From Nitzschia sp. pyKryTriq1 (lineage: Eukaryota; Bacillariophyta; Bacillariophyceae; Bacillariales; Bacillariaceae), in assembly GCA_956465555.1 (NCBI GenBank), contig OY101117.1:1488001-1552000 (forward strand): 64,000 bases of DNA, in the 5' to 3' direction. Within the stretch, counting starts at the first letter, position 1; every line of letters starts with the position of its first letter. A program made the position numbers and the translations under genes. The notes beneath the pieces were generated by a model. It had not been told where the DNA came from and ran no database searches. It was given only the letters and a program-made list of their open reading frames with translations. Below, piece after piece: positions 51,699 to 60,634 of this stretch.

Positions 51699-53039
51699 AT
51701 GGCGATACGCGTGAGGTCTCCTCGTTCTTCAGCCAATCATCGCATCCGTCTGGACTTCTCAGCTCGAATCTTGCTAGCTATATCGGTGCTGTCAGTAGTT
51801 ATGTTTTGGCAGCAGCATCTAGCATTGGTGAATACAACAAGCAGTAAGACTATCAATGACTTGTCCTCCACCGCCAGCGCCGTCAGTTTCATGGAGTCGC
51901 CCGCCAAATCTCGACTACCAGTACCCGCAAAGGACGAAAATGCACGCCAAGGTGACCAGTCAGGTGCAGTATTTCCACTTGCAACAACGAATCATCATCC
52001 TTCAATTCGCTTTCACACTTGCACCATTGCCAACAAGACGGTTTCGTTCCCGACAGTCCCTCATTTTATCATTGCAGGGGCCCAAAAGAGCGGCACGACT
52101 GCCTTTTACGAATTTTTAAATGAGCATCCTGACATACAAGCTTCTTCAACTACGGAAACGCACTTTTTCGATTGGTATATTCCCGCAGATTTTCAGCGAG
52201 AAGACTGGCTGACAGAACGCGGATGGCCCAAGGACTTGCCCGAGCAAGACATGCCATGCGCCCTTCGGAAAGTTTACACGGACAACTTCAACGTCACTGC
52301 ACCTACTATTAATACTACTTCCTACAACGACGACAAGCCAAAAATCTATTTTGAAAAGACGCCAAGCTATTTATTTTTGACAAAAATTCCGGAATTGATT
52401 ACAGAGATTTGCTTTTGGAAGCCGAACATTGTTGTCATCTTGAGAAATCCGATCGATCGTGCCATTTCGCATTTTCGAATGCGGGTGAGGACTTTTGGAC
52501 GCTCCTTTGAGGAATTGATTGACGAGGAAATAGCCCATTTGAAACTTATCGGATTGAGCAATGCCCCGCTGCGCACCGATGACTACCTGCCCGATGATCC
52601 TAGATTCGCCATACCAAAGTTGACCAAGGAACGATCGGAAGAGTTGCATTGGAAGCACTACAGAAAGATTTTCGCTTGCAATTTTTTGCAGCGAGGAATG
52701 TACATTACCCAACTGAACCATTGGTTTGAGTACTTTCCACTTTATGATGGAGGAGTCCACCAGCATCATGAAGGCAAACCTTCATTGCTCGCCTTGAATC
52801 ACGAACAATTCAAAAAAGAACCTGATCGAGTCTTTTCCAGACTGTTGAAATTTATTGGCGCCTCGCCGTTTGTTCCCGCCGAAGGCTTTCAAACCAGTAT
52901 CAACTCACACGAGTATCGTGGGGACAAAATGCTGCCAGAGACACGCACCTATCTATCTGCCTTTTTTCGTCCCTACAATGAAATGTTGGCTGACACACTA
53001 GGCGAAGAATGGAGAGGGATATGGGAACAAAGTACATAG
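51699..53039 (+). CDS. Golgi-type carbohydrate sulfotransferase
   Basis: 446 aa; the ATG at 51699 is the first true ATG in frame. An N-terminal anchor is near 25-45 ('ILLAISVLSVVMFWQQHLAL'), then a stem. The catalytic domain has the 5'-phosphosulfate loop 'FIIAGAQKSGTTAFYEFLNE' (about 121), 'YFEKTPSYLF' and the 3'-phosphate site 'VVILRNPIDRAISHFRMRVR', the layout of NDST/heparan-type sulfotransferases. It transfers sulfate from PAPS to a glycan in the lumen. The residue pattern 'FLRFIGASPF'-like near the C-terminus ('RLLKFIGASPFVPAEGF') is also usual. The acceptor is unknown; sulfated polysaccharides are common in diatoms. Confidence 0.9.
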   Translation: MAIRVRSPRSSANHRIRLDFSARILLAISVLSVVMFWQQHLALVNTTSSKTINDLSSTASAVSFMESPAKSRLPVPAKDENARQGDQSGAVFPLATTNHHPSIRFHTCTIANKTVSFPTVPHFIIAGAQKSGTTAFYEFLNEHPDIQASSTTETHFFDWYIPADFQREDWLTERGWPKDLPEQDMPCALRKVYTDNFNVTAPTINTTSYNDDKPKIYFEKTPSYLFLTKIPELITEICFWKPNIVVILRNPIDRAISHFRMRVRTFGRSFEELIDEEIAHLKLIGLSNAPLRTDDYLPDDPRFAIPKLTKERSEELHWKHYRKIFACNFLQRGMYITQLNHWFEYFPLYDGGVHQHHEGKPSLLALNHEQFKKEPDRVFSRLLKFIGASPFVPAEGFQTSINSHEYRGDKMLPETRTYLSAFFRPYNEMLADTLGEEWRGIWEQST

Positions 53040-53224
53040 ACCACCCGATGGAGTGCCTACTTCGCACAGAACTCATACTGCACTCTCCGGGTTCTCAGTA
53101 GACTTTGCATAGTCTCCCAGAATGCTTTAATTTCAATCAAATACATTTACACAAAAGCATTATAATCGCCAAGCACATTGGCTCCCGCCACTACCTTTTC
53201 GACGCGTAGCAGAACGAGTCGTCC

Positions 53225-54542
53225 TTATTGCACTTTGGGGTCTGTCTCCAGCGGCGACCGGAAGAAATGGACCATTTTCCAGCCATCCACCGTATGCGAC
53301 CAGATTCGTGTCTCTTTGAAGGTTGAGCCCCCAAATGATCGTTCATATGATACCACCACCTTGGTTCCAGACACAAAACTCAACTCTGCCTTCGATATGC
53401 AATTTGATTGGATGTCTTCGCAGAGTTCCTGAGCCTCAAGTAATTCCGTTGGACTGCAGTCAGCCATCATCTCCTGTGAACACAGTTTGGCATATTTCTC
53501 TGCGTTCCTTGCGGAAACGGCCTCCAAGAGCTTCCAGTTTTCAGCCAAGACGTCGTTCGCAATCACAGAATTCAACGCTTCTTGAGTGTCTTCCCACACC
53601 GTTTCAATGGGACGATTTGCAGCAATCTCAAACAGCTTCATACACGAAGCTTCGGCCACTTTGCCCAATATATTCACCACTGGCATTGTATCCGCATTAA
53701 AGGTCTTGAAGCGTTTTCGGAGACTCTCCAGGTTGTCGTCGGATCGACCCGAATCTTTTGCCCGCTCGAGGATTCTCTTTTCCAGTACTTCCAGTGGGCA
53801 ATCATAGTGCAAGACACCCGATACGGAAGCTACCTTTGGCATGCGAGCCGTCCAGCCATCGAGATTGTCGTAATTACGTGGAAAGCCGTCAATTAGAAAC
53901 ACCAAGGATTTTCCCGGTGCCTCCCGCATCGCTTGTTCCAACAACGCCAGAGAAATTTCTACAGGAACAATCCTGCCAGCCACGAGACATTCTTCAATCA
54001 TTTGACCATGGGGAGAACCTTCCTTCTCAGTCTCCTCTCGCAACAACTGACCCGCCGACAGATGAACGCAGGGATAATTCTTAAGAATCAAGTCGCTTTG
54101 TGTTCCCTAGAAAGAAATCGTTGTAATCGATAATTCCGAGATGTTCGATGAGCAACAATAAATTTTTGCTTCTTCCACGGTGCAGGATTTTGAAGCCACA
54201 ACTCACCTTGCCACTACCAGGGCCTCCTAGCACAAATACGACCCGCTGTAATGCTTCTGGAGTTTCCACGTAGGAGAGGCCTCCGAAGGACTTGAGCTTT
54301 GATGGGCCGGTAATCGAAAGGTACTTTTCGACGAGAGATGGACCATCCGAGCTAGATTTTGATGGAGACGTCCTTTCAGATAAATCCGTGGAAGCAAACA
54401 GTCGACTACTATGAGCTGCTGGAGAAGATGCCTCAATGGAGCTGCTTGGAGGGGCGATTGTCGCAAACGCGTAGGCTCGTAGGAAGAAGCTGTTCCTTCG
54501 GGCGAGCATCATCGTCGAGAAAAGAATTGACACCACACGCAT
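53225..54542 (-). CDS. UMP/CMP kinase fused to a CaMKII_AD-like domain
   Basis: Exon 1 is 54542-54207, intron 54206-54107 (100 nt, GTGAGT...TAG), exon 2 is 54106-53225; 405 aa. The intron splits the P-loop and splicing restores 'FVLGGPGSGKGTQSDL'. Kinase motifs follow: 'YPCVHLSAGQLLREETEK', 'GRIVPVEISLALLEQAM' and 'SLVFLIDGFPRNYDNL', typical of UMP/CMP kinases. The C-terminal part (about 275-400) matches the CaMKII association/DUF4440 fold: 'NWKLLEAVSARNAEKYAKLC', 'YERSFGGSTFKETRIW', 'HTVDGWKMVHFFRS'. The N-terminus 'FLRAYAFATIAPPSS' may be a plastid signal, which is weak. The enzyme phosphorylates UMP or CMP; the extra domain may drive oligomer formation. It is convergent with the sulfotransferase. 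Confidence 0.88.
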
Positions 54543-55623
54543 CGCCTCGTTTTGATAATGCAGTACCGGTACGAAAGTATCAAAAGGAAAGAAGGAAGGC
54601 TAAATCCGCCCGTGATTTGTGGACCAGCAACAAGTCTCTGCTGGATGATCTTTTGCCTTGTTGCTTGTTGCACTGGTCTTGAGTTTTGAGTTGCTTTGCA
54701 GTTGTCAGTTGTTTCTTGCCCGAAGTTGAAGGTTGATGTTTTTCCTTGATCCGTCGGTCGGCGTCTGTCCGTTAGCAAATTATAACCGTACACGTACGTG
54801 TACTTGAATGAAAAAATACAGTACCGGTACTGGTACCGTATTGTTTTGATTGGTCGTGCTCGCGCGACCTAATTGCGCAATTTCGACGACGACTCCTCCG
54901 ACTCGCTCACTCTAAGGTATGAAGTCCAGCTAGTCAAAGAACAAAAAAGTATTTTCAGACATCGAATCGAATAAATATCTAGTTTATGACTGCGCTCTGA
55001 ATATTCGCGTACTCACCCTGGCGGTCTAGAAAAAAGTATTTTCAGACAGATCACCAGGCAACTGCTATCAGGGAGACTTATTACTCTGTCCAGTTGCTGC
55101 CATAGAGGTGGAAGTCCGAGTCCCTGTGACTCTTTGGAATGGACCGACTACGTTTTGAAGCACACGCTGGAGTCTTCTAGTGCGCTGCCCAGGTAGTACC
55201 CGGGGAGTCGAAAGCAGAATCCGTTGCGACGTGGCGGACTTGTAGATCGACGGGTGGGATCATCTACAGACTCCCTCAGTACCGGAGTAGAGGTCTGTCC
55301 TCCCATCAGCATTCAGAAGTTGCGGGATCTTCCAATAATCGGGCATAGAAACTTCCGGAAACTTCCACCGGAGAACCTGCGGAGAACATCCTTGCAAGAA
55401 AGTTCAGAACCCTAGGCTACCGGTGCAAGTTCTTCCCTCAACAGATCTGGGGTCTCCCTCAACTGGAATTGCAGCCGCTACTCGCTTCTCATAAAATCAC
55501 CACATGTCAATTACGAATAAACACCTCAAAGGGAACAATCAGCATTGCCACGAGTACGGACAAGTAACCAGGGAAGGCAAGTCCCTACAAGTACAGTAGA
55601 CTCTCCAGTTTTCATCATCCAGC
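54543..55623. other. Divergent spacer with a 19-nt direct repeat and GTAC cluster
   Basis: GTAC palindromes are at about 54785-54840. A perfect GACGACGACTCCTC motif is at 54885-54898. The 19-nt direct repeat is at 54943-54961 and 55030-55048. From 55050 to 55500 there is open but non-coding sequence; short reading frames there have no recognisable protein. It could be decayed mobile DNA. Confidence 0.5.
54943..55048. repeat. Pair of perfect 19-nt direct repeats, 87 nt apart
   Basis: 'AAAAAAGTATTTTCAGACA' occurs at 54943-54961 and again at 55030-55048. It begins with an A-run and includes an intron-acceptor-like TTTTCAG. This may be a duplicated segment or the two ends of an inserted element. 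Confidence 0.75.
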
Positions 55624-57648
55624 ATGTTCTCGCCCGCCCATCGACGACACACCACGAAACCCAAACGAAACAGCGATGACTCCGATGCCGCTTCGACGGA
55701 CGCGGTTCGTCTTGCCACGAGCAATTCCTTCAACCACAAGTCCGATGTACCGGTAGGAGGAGGATTCGGTGGTGGTACTGGTAGCAATAGGGGGGCTGGA
55801 TTATTTTCGTACTTTGCCAGAGCCCGCCGACGGCTGATGGCGAAAAGTCACTGGGAAAACGACACCTTGTTGCCCACCACCTATGCTTCCAACCATGCGG
55901 CCACTGGTACCCCGCGACCGTCTGCCTCGGCCATTACATGCAATAGTTTTCTCATGGGAGGTCACTATTATCCGGGGAAGGACAAGAAACGACGACACAT
56001 GCGGCGGCGGACGTTGTGGTACAAGATCTTCTGCTCGTCGCCGTGGCGCAAGTTGACTAGTTTTCTAGTGGTCGCCTACGTCTTGCTCTGGCATGTGTTG
56101 CTTCCCGTGGGAGAACTGGTGTTACAAGTCGGGATGAATATGAGCGCTCATCATGGAAATCGATATGCTTCCAACTGGTTACAATATGATGCATCTTTGA
56201 AGATGCCGGATCTAGCCCTAGAGCAAAAGATATCGGTGGAATTGGCGGCGGCGAGGGCGCGATTGCAATATGGATCACCACAGCGGAATGCACAGCGACT
56301 CAATTTATTAGGCAGCATTGTTCCGGACTGGTTTCATCGAAATAATAATGACAATACCGCCCTGAAACAAGAGACAAAAGAGCAAACGAAGAAGAAAATC
56401 GAAAAGCAGAAGACTGCCACGAAGGAAAAGGAGCCACCTTCCAAGGAAGACGCCCCGGAACAGAAACCGTCTGAGTCCAAGCAGAAGAACGAAGCACTGA
56501 AAGAAGTACCACCGCAGAAGGAGGAGCAGCCAAAGAAATCCCGAGTACTACAAACCAATGGTGACGGATTGATTTCTCGGACGATTCACACGTCAAGCGC
56601 CGTGGCCAGCACACGCTCCAAATGCCAAGCGATCGTAGACGATGATTCCGCAGAGTATTTTACGACACTTGTCACTCAGGCAAGCTTGAGCCGACTGTGG
56701 ATTCTCAACGAAACATGCATGAGATGGAAAGATCCAATTGTGGCTGTGGTATTTGTACCACATGGCCAAAAAATGACGGACCAACAAATTTCTTCGCTTT
56801 CCTGTCCCAATCTACAAATTATTCAATACATGGCCAATCCAGAGGAATCCAATCTTCAGAAGTATCCCGTGAATCGACTGCGCAACGTTGGTTTGGATGC
56901 CGTAACGACCAGCCATGTCATGGTTATGGATGTTGATTTTGTCCCTTCTATGGATTTGACGGACACGATTCGAAAGGCGTTGCAACTTCGACATGAACAT
57001 CATCGCGACGGCGAAGATCATCAGGCACTGGTAGTACCTGCGTTTGAAAGATTGCCGCCCAGTCCTTGTGAGAGTGACAGCGACTGTGCTTCTTTTCTGC
57101 AATCCAATAGCTCCTTCATTCCAAAGTCTTTCGATGCATTGCAGACGTGTATACTCGACAAGGACTGTATTGTGTTTCAAAGCGACAACAATTGGGAAGG
57201 ACATTCGACTACGAGGTCCGACCGGTGGCTACAACGAAAATGGTATGAAGATGAGGAGCAAAAGACTATCTTTACGACAATACCTTGCTTTGATACGGCA
57301 CGGTATGAGCCTTACTTGATCCTTCGATGGTGCCCCTCGTCGCACGGGGATCCCAAAATACCAGAGGCACCCTACTACGATGAACGATTTCATGGCTATG
57401 GGAAGAATAAGATTGAACTCGTGTCTCATTTGCGCAAAAAGGGGTACCAATTCGCGATTCTCCCGGAAGGTTTCATTGTGCATAATCCTCATCCCGAATC
57501 ATCGATCAAGGAAGCATGGAATGATAGGAAAAATTCGGATCTTCATTCCTCCATGGACAATCTGTACGCCAAGTTTCTCGAAGAACTGGACAAAATGTAC
57601 AAAGATGCCCATGAGAGTTCGGTCAAACTCTGCAAGCGCGAAAAATAG
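55624..57648 (+). CDS. GT49-type glycosyltransferase (LARGE/B4GAT1-like)
   Basis: 674 aa, one exon. Type II membrane: a segment near 143-166 ('LTSFLVVAYVLLWHVLLPVG'), then a Lys/Glu/Pro-rich stem. The catalytic domain (about 340-660) has 'EYFTTLVTQASLSRLWILNE', the DxD-like 'SHVMVMDVDFVPSMDL', 'PYYDERFHGYGKNKIELVSH' and 'FAILPEGFIVHNPHPES', all of the GT49 family that extends glycans on proteins in the Golgi. Donor and acceptor are unknown. Together with the sulfotransferase and WbsX-like genes it forms a local group of glycan genes. Confidence 0.88.
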   Translation: MFSPAHRRHTTKPKRNSDDSDAASTDAVRLATSNSFNHKSDVPVGGGFGGGTGSNRGAGLFSYFARARRRLMAKSHWENDTLLPTTYASNHAATGTPRPSASAITCNSFLMGGHYYPGKDKKRRHMRRRTLWYKIFCSSPWRKLTSFLVVAYVLLWHVLLPVGELVLQVGMNMSAHHGNRYASNWLQYDASLKMPDLALEQKISVELAAARARLQYGSPQRNAQRLNLLGSIVPDWFHRNNNDNTALKQETKEQTKKKIEKQKTATKEKEPPSKEDAPEQKPSESKQKNEALKEVPPQKEEQPKKSRVLQTNGDGLISRTIHTSSAVASTRSKCQAIVDDDSAEYFTTLVTQASLSRLWILNETCMRWKDPIVAVVFVPHGQKMTDQQISSLSCPNLQIIQYMANPEESNLQKYPVNRLRNVGLDAVTTSHVMVMDVDFVPSMDLTDTIRKALQLRHEHHRDGEDHQALVVPAFERLPPSPCESDSDCASFLQSNSSFIPKSFDALQTCILDKDCIVFQSDNNWEGHSTTRSDRWLQRKWYEDEEQKTIFTTIPCFDTARYEPYLILRWCPSSHGDPKIPEAPYYDERFHGYGKNKIELVSHLRKKGYQFAILPEGFIVHNPHPESSIKEAWNDRKNSDLHSSMDNLYAKFLEELDKMYKDAHESSVKLCKREK

Positions 57649-57673
57649 TAATACTGTACGTTTGTCGTTATTG

Positions 57674-58210
57674 TCACTGTCGAAATCGTTTTGCCGCTTC
57701 AATTAGATCGTAGGGGATAGGAAGCTCTTGACACCTCTTCTCAAATGCCTCTACTTGGCGCAATGCCACCTGCTCGAGTACTCGATCCAAAATGGAAATA
57801 GTCATGGGATCAGATACTGTCATTTCAACTTCAAAGTCCACGTCACAGTGGACGCCTTCGTCTTCGCCTCCGCTTTCTATTTCCCCCAATTTCCATCGAC
57901 TTCGTAATGAATCAAATCGTTTACTCTCGATACTTTGCGTTTCAATTGTCCACTTTTCAGGTATCACAGTCACACGCGATACATATTCTTCCGAAAAGAG
58001 GGGTGGTGATCCAATTTTCAGCTTCCCATCAAAGGATCGACCATCAGGCGACCGACGTATTATTTTGGAGTAGGAACAAAGGGGGAGAAAGGTCTCATAT
58101 TTGTCGACGTCTTGAATGATTCGAAATAAATGGAGCGGATGCGTTGGAAGCACCCGTCTTACGACGTGCTTTTTGGTAACCGGATTTGGGAAGAAGGTTT
58201 TCAGAATCAT
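57674..58210 (-). CDS. COQ10: COQ10-like coenzyme Q-binding START protein
   Basis: 178 aa, one exon. The start 'MILKTFFPNPVTKKHVVRRV' is followed by 'FRIIQDVDKYETFLPLCSYS', 'DGKLKIGSPPLFSEEYVSRV' and 'MTVSDPMTISILDRVLEQVA', which is the signature of COQ10 (polyketide cyclase/START fold). COQ10 binds ubiquinone in mitochondria and is needed for Q function in respiration. No clear mitochondrial presequence longer than the first 20 residues is visible. Its stop lies 26 nt from that of the convergent GT49 gene. Confidence 0.9.
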   Translation of the reverse strand: MILKTFFPNPVTKKHVVRRVLPTHPLHLFRIIQDVDKYETFLPLCSYSKIIRRSPDGRSFDGKLKIGSPPLFSEEYVSRVTVIPEKWTIETQSIESKRFDSLRSRWKLGEIESGGEDEGVHCDVDFEVEMTVSDPMTISILDRVLEQVALRQVEAFEKRCQELPIPYDLIEAAKRFRQ

Positions 58211-58640
58211 GGTCGTCTTAAAAAAATAGGTGCACGCAAGCTATCAACCGTGGTACTCTTTCCAATGTTGTGATCGCAGTACTCTACGAATAATGTAGAG
58301 CACTTAGACCTGCTCGCAGAAATGAATCGATGGCCGATGATGATAATGAGATGACGAGTGCGACGACGACGCCGATGATGATTTCTCACTCTTTGTTCTT
58401 TGTTTTGGTGATGGTCATTGGTCGTCGTCGTCGTCACCGTCACCGTCACCGTCATCGTCCGTGTCGTTCGTTCGTTTCTTGGTTTCGACTCAAAGGACCA
58501 AACACACAGCATTATGTCACCTCGTCGGTTTCACCGCAATGGTCTAAATCATTCTTATCCCCTTTAGCATAGTATTATTCCCTCTCTAGAGAGTACAGTA
58601 GCAATAGATAAAGCATATTGTGTAGCCTACTAGTAGATCA
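58211..58640. other. Spacer with GTC/ACCGTC microsatellite
   Basis: A GTC-rich repeat at 58421-58460 (GTC units then ACCGTC units), and CTCTCTAGAGAG near 58575. No supported gene; it is the COQ10 promoter and the 3' end of the ankyrin gene. Confidence 0.5.
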
Positions 58641-59681
58641 TCATTTGTGGTTGCCGGCCAGTAAGGTAGGAGACTCGATCAAAAGACGAAAAATAGTATT
58701 GTGGCAGCCATCAATGCGTTCAAAAAGTGCAGGGTACAAAGCGTCGCTCATGCCGCTGGAGGGAATGGCTTCTGGAAAGGCTTCTATCAAATCCAAGTGG
58801 ATCTTGCGCCATCCGTCAAATCTCCTCCTTGCTACACACAGTGGTGTTTCATTGGCCATGTTCCGTGCAGAAATTGTAGGTCGTTCGTCCAGCATGAACG
58901 AAGCAAATAGCTCTGCCTTGGCCTCTAGTGCCAGATGCAAGGCAGTATTGCCTTTTTCGTCTCGTGAATCCAGTTTGTCAGATTCCATACGCACGCTGAC
59001 CATTGCCAATTCTTGGGGGCAGTCGGGAATTTCCAATAGTCGACAGACGAGGGATTTGCTGACAGAATTTGACATCTCATTCACCAGCAATTCCACAACA
59101 GACCATAACTTTTGCATTTCCTCGTCCATTTCTGGACACTGATAATAACAATGATACAGCGAATGTAGCTCTGGTGAATACTGATCGCACAACGATTGCA
59201 GTGGCGTTCGAAGTTTCTCATCGCGAATTGACACTAGCTCGGGCCGAAGCTGGAGTAGCATTCTAGACAAAAATCGGGCGCGTTCGTACTGCCCCTTACC
59301 CAGTGTCATCACATAATGCAAGGCGGACCATCCATCTTGATCGAGTATGCATACCGATTTGGGGCACTCTTGGGCCAAGTAGGTGATAACGTTGGTCGGT
59401 GCATGACAAGCGCAAGCGCATAGGAGGGGTGTCATCCCGTTGGCATCGCGTTTGCAGGCGGCCTCTTGAAAGTGAGTTTTCTGTTCGGCAAAGGCTCGAA
59501 GCAAACCAAGAGGTGGATTATTGCAGCAAACCCAGTGGAGCACTGTAAGTCCATCCCTGTCTTGTTCTGCGATTTCATGAGGATGGGATACGGCTCGTTC
59601 GGCTGCTGCATGCCATCGAAGTCTGAGTGCCAGCTCTGACAAACTCAAATCATTCGAATACTCCTCGAAATAAACTGACAT
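58641..59681 (-). CDS. Ankyrin-repeat protein
   Basis: 346 aa, one exon. Ankyrin repeats run through the protein: 'DRDGLTVLHWVCCNNPPLGL', 'DANGMTPLLCACACHAPTNV', 'DQDGWSALHYVMTLGKG', 'EKLRTPLQSLCDQYSPEL', 'DEKGNTALHLALEAKAELFA' and 'NMANETPLCVARRRFDGW'. No other domain is visible. It is of the diatom type with repeats spaced by irregular linkers. It probably mediates protein-protein contacts; no function can be assigned. Confidence 0.85.
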   Translation of the reverse strand: MSVYFEEYSNDLSLSELALRLRWHAAAERAVSHPHEIAEQDRDGLTVLHWVCCNNPPLGLLRAFAEQKTHFQEAACKRDANGMTPLLCACACHAPTNVITYLAQECPKSVCILDQDGWSALHYVMTLGKGQYERARFLSRMLLQLRPELVSIRDEKLRTPLQSLCDQYSPELHSLYHCYYQCPEMDEEMQKLWSVVELLVNEMSNSVSKSLVCRLLEIPDCPQELAMVSVRMESDKLDSRDEKGNTALHLALEAKAELFASFMLDERPTISARNMANETPLCVARRRFDGWRKIHLDLIEAFPEAIPSSGMSDALYPALFERIDGCHNTIFRLLIESPTLLAGNHK

Positions 59682-60634
59682 TATTTTTGAGCTTGCGAGT
59701 GACGACTGTCTGTGCAGTCAGTAATCAGTAGTGGAGCATCGCTCTTGGCTTCGAGCCGATGGAAGATCCAATACAAAGAAGTGCCACTGCGAAAGAAAGA
59801 AAAAGAAAAAATAATGTCTGTGTACCAAAACTCGAGAAAAGTGGCACATGTCTCCTGCTCGGCGTGAGAATTTGAAATCTTCTTTTTTCGCCATCCTACG
59901 AAAATCCTACATGGATTTTGTACCGCAACAACCTTGGCAGCAGTTCGGGTTTGCTTGGCGGCAGGGGCGCCCTGGCGCATTGCAGGGTGAGCACTTATTT
60001 AACGCGCTTGGAAGCAGGCAGATTAAGTCTGAATCGAACGAGTCAGATATGCCAGTAACTTACCGGCACAGTACTATTGCAGGCATCGGAAGTCACAGAC
60101 CAAAATGCCGATGCCGACATCAGTTGAGAATGAAAATGGCACAGAGACGAAAGGCACACAATTCTACGAATTGACGGCTCGAGACTCGAGAGACCCAAGT
60201 AGTAAGCTTACCGTTTACCGTAGTACTGGGTGTATGGACTTCATCGTTTATCGCATCCTGTAGTTCTGCAGAACCCGGAGATATTCTTTCGGATGACGTA
60301 CAGAAGGGAAATAGCACTATTTCAGTCTTTTTTATTTTGCAATAATATTTCAAACCGTTCGAGGACCTGCACGCGCGCACTTTTTGCAATTTTTTGAACA
60401 CCGCCGAAATATTTCGCTTAGAAAATTAGCGTGTGTGCGAACGGCCCTCTTGCCTCTTGTCTTGCCTCGCGTCACGCGTCACTGCTTCTAGCCCGCAGAA
60501 GCATCGGAAGGAGGGGAAAAGGCCACACCGAGCCCCCAAGCCCCGAGCTATCACCCATCATATTCGTTTCTACAGGTATTCCTCTTTTGTATTCCAGGTT
60601 TTCAAGATAATTTATATCAAAGCGACCGTCAAAT
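59682..60634. other. Spacer upstream of the read-through-intron gene
   Basis: No supported gene in 0.95 kb. Overlapping short frames occur on both strands with no domain. The promoters of the ankyrin gene and of the next gene must lie here. Confidence 0.45.

Noticed and set aside
55050-55500. Possible decayed mobile-element reading frames in the spacer before GT49
   Set aside because: No family motif could be recognised, so no element is claimed.
58421-58460. GTC/ACCGTC run as possible coding or regulatory array
   Set aside because: It is a simple microsatellite; neither strand gives a supported gene.
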